Shown here piece by piece: positions 7,450-9,351 of a stretch of 9,351 nucleotides of DNA. Location: positions 1 to 9,351 of the forward strand of contig CAMBXJ010000137.1 in assembly GCA_945871455.1 (NCBI GenBank), read 5' to 3'. This stretch comes from Asaia bogorensis. GTDB taxonomy: Bacteria > Pseudomonadota > Alphaproteobacteria > Acetobacterales > Acetobacteraceae. The notes under the pieces are model-generated. The model made no database searches. It was given only the letters and a program-made list of their open reading frames with translations, and had not been told where the DNA came from. The position numbers and the translations under genes are program-made. Each line of letters begins with the position of its first letter. Positions within the stretch are counted from its first letter, which is position 1.

Positions 7450-9048
7450 CTAGGCTTTCGCCAGCGAACGATAGTCGAGCCGGCGGTGGAACCAGTATTG
7501 ATAGCCGGAGATGTTCGGCTGCATCGCGACATTCACATAGGGTTGGTACAGCGGAATGCGCGGCAGATCGGTGAATGCCAGATCGACGAAGCCCCGCACG
7601 TCGCGGTCGTAGGTTGCAACGTCGCCGCTGGCCGCCGCCATGCGGGCACCGTCGATCAGCCCGTCCATGGTCGGCGACTTGTAGCTCATGGTGTTGAACA
7701 CCGCATTCTGGCCGTGATAGCACCAGAAGAAGAAATACTCGGGGTAGTCCAGCCAGCCGGAAAACACATTGGTGTATAGCGGCATGACCTTCTTGTTCAG
7801 TTCCGTGCGCCAGTTGGACCCGGGGATCTTGTTCAAGGTGGCGCGGATGCCGATCTTGCCCAGGCTTTCCTGCAACAGGATGCAGATCGGCTCGTTCACA
7901 TCCGCAAAACCCAGGTCGAAGGACAGGGTCGTTTCAAACCCGTCCGCCATCCCGGCCTCCGCCAGCAGGGCGCGCGCCTTGTCGGGGTTGGTATTGAACG
8001 CATGAGCCTGCGGCCAGGCCACTTCGGTCGGACCGCCAGACTTGCCGAACATCGGCTTGCCGAGACCGAACAGGACGACCTCCATGATCTTGTCATAGGG
8101 GATGGCATGGGCGACGGCCTGGCGCACCTTGGGATTGTCGAACGGCGGTTTCGTGACGTTCATGCCAATATACTGTATGCCGTTGCTGTAGGGCGTGGAC
8201 ACCAGGGTGAGCTTGCCGGCGGTTTTCATCTCGGCGAAGTCCTTGGCCGGCAGGTCGTAGGAAATATCCGCATCCCCGCGTTGCAGCAGCGCTCGCCGGT
8301 TGCCCGATGACGGCACCATCCGCCAGATTACCCGGCGGATTTTCGGAGGGGCGCCACCCTTCCAGGTGTCGTTGCGTTCCAGGATCACCTCGGTGCCCGG
8401 CGTCCATTTCGTCACCTTGTAGGCACCCGAGCCCGCGGTGTTCTGCTTGGTATATTCCAGGCCCCAGGGATCGTTTTGGGTGGCGTTCTTTTGCACGAGC
8501 CCTGAATTCACGACGCAGGGCACGATGACGGCGAGGTCCGGAATGGTCAGGCGATCCTTGCGCAGAAAATCAATCCTCACCGTATGATCATCCACAACAA
8601 CGAACTGCTCGGCTTTTTCGAGGCTGCCGGCCTTCATCTGAAACGTCGGAAAGCCGCCGACCGAGACGGCCCGGTCCAGCGACCATTTCACATCCACCGC
8701 GCGGACCGGTGTGCCGTCCTGGAACGTGGCGTCGCGCCGCAGCTTGAAGGTCACGGACATGTCGCCGACCGCCATGTCCTCGGCCAGTTCGGGCACCAGT
8801 TTGTCGCGATCGTAATAGGGCGTGCCGCCCGGCCCGGTCTTCATGCCGTGGGTTATCAAGCGGTCATAGCAATTCCACGACACTTCATAGCCGGGGACGT
8901 TGGTGCCGATGCCGTGGATGTCGAGGTTGTTGGGGCCACTTTCGGACACGATCAGCAAGGTGTCGTTGCGGGCTTGCGCGCGGGCCGGGGAATGCACCGC
9001 GGGCGCGGCGAGGCCGGTGGCGAGGGTTAGGAATGTGCGACGCTGCAT
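7450..9048 (-). CDS. ABC transporter periplasmic solute-binding protein, family 5 (SBP_bac_5), 532 aa
   Basis: First gene of the run and the specificity component of the importer. The N-terminus is a signal peptide with twin arginines (QRRTFLTLATGLAAPA), resembling a Tat signal, with likely cleavage after ARA at residue 24; there is no lipobox cysteine, so a soluble periplasmic protein is expected. Family landmarks in order: LVPELAEDMAVGD, FKLRRDATFQDGTPVRAVDVKWS (read in two parts), GSGAYKVTKW near 220, the NVTKPPFDNPKVRQAVAHAIPYD region and a C-terminal LPRIPLYQPY. Length is normal for the family. The ATG at 9048 has AGGGG 6 bases upstream and directly follows the leader with the sigma-54 promoter. 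The ligand is unknown; family members bind peptides, nickel complexes, sugars and other small molecules. Linkage to allophanate metabolism suggests a ureido or biuret-like compound, which is inference. Confidence 0.94.
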   Translation of the reverse strand: MQRRTFLTLATGLAAPAVHSPARAQARNDTLLIVSESGPNNLDIHGIGTNVPGYEVSWNCYDRLITHGMKTGPGGTPYYDRDKLVPELAEDMAVGDMSVTFKLRRDATFQDGTPVRAVDVKWSLDRAVSVGGFPTFQMKAGSLEKAEQFVVVDDHTVRIDFLRKDRLTIPDLAVIVPCVVNSGLVQKNATQNDPWGLEYTKQNTAGSGAYKVTKWTPGTEVILERNDTWKGGAPPKIRRVIWRMVPSSGNRRALLQRGDADISYDLPAKDFAEMKTAGKLTLVSTPYSNGIQYIGMNVTKPPFDNPKVRQAVAHAIPYDKIMEVVLFGLGKPMFGKSGGPTEVAWPQAHAFNTNPDKARALLAEAGMADGFETTLSFDLGFADVNEPICILLQESLGKIGIRATLNKIPGSNWRTELNKKVMPLYTNVFSGWLDYPEYFFFWCYHGQNAVFNTMSYKSPTMDGLIDGARMAAASGDVATYDRDVRGFVDLAFTDLPRIPLYQPYVNVAMQPNISGYQYWFHRRLDYRSLAKA

Positions 9049-9054
9049 GAGGTG

Positions 9055-9059
9055 CCCCT
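9055..9059 (-). promoter_or_regulatory. Ribosome binding site of the solute-binding protein gene
   Basis: AGGGG on the minus strand, 6 bases before the ATG at 9048. It falls inside the short leader predicted from the sigma-54 promoter and supports this start. Confidence 0.7.
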
Positions 9060-9088
9060 GGGTTTGCCGTGGCAGTTATCGAGCCACG

Positions 9089-9104
9089 AGCAATTTACAT
9101 GCCA
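9089..9104 (-). promoter_or_regulatory. Sigma-54 (RpoN) promoter of the operon
   Basis: Read on the minus strand the site is TGGCATGTAAATTGCT. Against the sigma-54 consensus TGGCACG-N4-TTGCW it matches 11 of 12 specified positions (T for C at one), with the essential GG at 9102-9103 and GC at 9090-9091 in exact register. The preceding T at 9105 also fits the common TTGGCA form. Transcription would start near 9078-9079, leaving about 30 bases of leader with a good ribosome binding site. Sigma-54 promoters need an activator such as NtrC; nitrogen-limitation control would suit an operon whose enzymes release ammonia. I found no convincing NtrC-type site upstream, so the activator is unknown. Confidence 0.8.
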
Positions 9105-9159
9105 ATGCCGGTCAGTCGGCTGAATGCGAGGACTTTCAGGGTAGCCTCAGAGAACTCGG

Positions 9160-9186
9160 ACTATAATTCAGTCGAATTGCATGCAA
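9160..9186 (-). promoter_or_regulatory. Possible weak sigma-70 promoter (low confidence)
   Basis: On the minus strand TATAGT (9160-9165) matches 5 of 6 bases of the -10 consensus. The only nearby -35 candidate, TTGCAT (9181-9186), matches 3 of 6 and is only 15 bases away. It overlaps the palindrome, so a bound repressor would block it. This could be a second, GntR-controlled promoter upstream of the sigma-54 one, but the match is poor and the AT-rich setting makes chance likely. Confidence 0.25.
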
Positions 9187-9190
9187 TCCG
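9173..9190. promoter_or_regulatory. Palindromic operator candidate
   Basis: ATTGCATGCAAT at 9176-9187 is a perfect 12-base palindrome. After one mismatched pair (9175/9188) it extends by two further pairs (9173-9174 with 9189-9190). Its form, an inverted TTG/CAA around a short AT-containing core, resembles sites bound by FCD-type GntR regulators, and such a regulator is encoded in this operon. It lies about 95-110 bases upstream of the predicted sigma-54 start, which is also a normal distance for an enhancer-binding activator. Which protein binds it cannot be decided from sequence. Confidence 0.5.
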
Positions 9191-9240
9191 GAATTAATGA
9201 ATAATAAAACATCATAAATTGCCTAAATTGTAGCGCATTT
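9191..9240. promoter_or_regulatory. AT-rich upstream patch with 9-base-spaced direct repeat
   Basis: About three quarters of these 50 bases are A or T, in sharp contrast to the GC-rich genes. TAAATTG occurs at 9215-9221 and 9224-9230, start to start 9 bases, and once inverted at 9091-9097 inside the sigma-54 element. It may be a bendable or protein-binding segment upstream of the promoter; no specific protein site such as a clear IHF match was recognised. Confidence 0.3.
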
Positions 9241-9299
9241 ATCCGGTTCGTCATCCGTTGCTCGGTTGGCCGCCGATGGTCCCGCAGGGCAATTGGGTG

Positions 9300-9327
9300 A
9301 AGGCAAGAAAGCCTTTGGGCGCTGCCC
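9300..9327. repeat. Tandem small hairpins near right edge
   Basis: AAGGC (9300-9304) pairs with GCCTT (9311-9315) across a 6-base loop, and GGGC (9317-9320) pairs with GCCC (9324-9327) across GCT. This could be a terminator of a neighbouring gene or part of a dispersed GC-rich intergenic repeat of the sort I associate with Acetobacteraceae genomes. There is no T-run after the stems, and the window ends soon after. Confidence 0.3.
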
Positions 9328-9351
9328 CACCCGCGCCGCAAAGCTGCAAGT

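Larger units (their letters stand above)
9049..9351. other. Non-coding leader upstream of the operon
   Basis: No gene was found in these 303 bases on either strand. From the coding end outward the region holds the ribosome binding site, the sigma-54 promoter, the palindrome, the AT-rich patch and, from about 9241 to the edge, GC-rich sequence with small hairpins. A short plus-strand frame starting with ATG at 9276 is open to the edge but has no ribosome binding site and cannot be judged. The neighbouring gene on the right is not in view. Confidence 0.7.

Noticed and set aside
9162..9167. Perfect TATAAT on the plus strand, suggesting a rightward promoter
   Set aside because: No -35 hexamer is found at a usable distance upstream, and no gene on the plus strand is visible to the right within the window.
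9276..9351. Short plus-strand frame open to the right edge
   Set aside because: No ribosome binding site precedes it, it overlaps a hairpin-rich block, and 25 codons cut by the edge cannot be judged.
9049..9351. NtrC-type enhancer sites upstream of the sigma-54 promoter
   Set aside because: I looked for TGCACC/GGTGCA-like paired half-sites and saw none convincing. The ATTGCATGCAAT palindrome does not match that consensus.

Overview
This window is GC-rich DNA that reads as a chromosomal catabolic or nutrient-scavenging operon from an alphaproteobacterium. A Rhodospirillales/Acetobacteraceae-type organism is my guess from base composition and gene style, not something I can prove. Every gene I can support lies on the minus strand in one tightly packed run that begins at about 9048 and leaves the window at base 1.

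In transcription order (right to left) the run is: a periplasmic family-5 solute-binding protein (7450-9048); two inner-membrane permeases of the DppB/DppC type (6426-7445 and 5542-6429); a fused double ATP-binding subunit (3908-5545); a GntR/FCD-family regulator (3211-3906); an AtzF-type allophanate hydrolase (1508-3214); a 60-residue AtzG-type small subunit (1261-1443); and an AtzE-type amidase (1-1264, cut by the window edge). Four junctions are 4-base ATGA overlaps, and two others have gaps of 4 and 1 bases. The one real gap is 64 bases before atzG, which has its own strong ribosome binding site.

Together the genes look like an uptake-and-hydrolysis pathway for a small nitrogen-rich compound. 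In s-triazine (cyanurate) catabolism, AtzE with AtzG removes ammonia from 1-carboxybiuret, and AtzF breaks allophanate down to ammonia and CO2. No cyanuric acid hydrolase, biuret hydrolase or urea carboxylase is present here, and the dicarboxyurea decarboxylase AtzH is not in view, so the compound that enters the cell is unknown.

The leader upstream of the first gene (9049-9351) is the most informative non-coding part. It holds a near-consensus sigma-54 (RpoN) promoter at 9089-9104, placed so that transcription would start about 30 bases before the first start codon. Further upstream are a 12-base perfect palindrome (9176-9187) and an AT-rich patch. A sigma-54 promoter fits nitrogen-limitation control. 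The palindrome is a candidate operator for the operon's own GntR regulator or a site for a sigma-54 activator. No RNA genes, insertion sequences or CRISPR arrays were seen.
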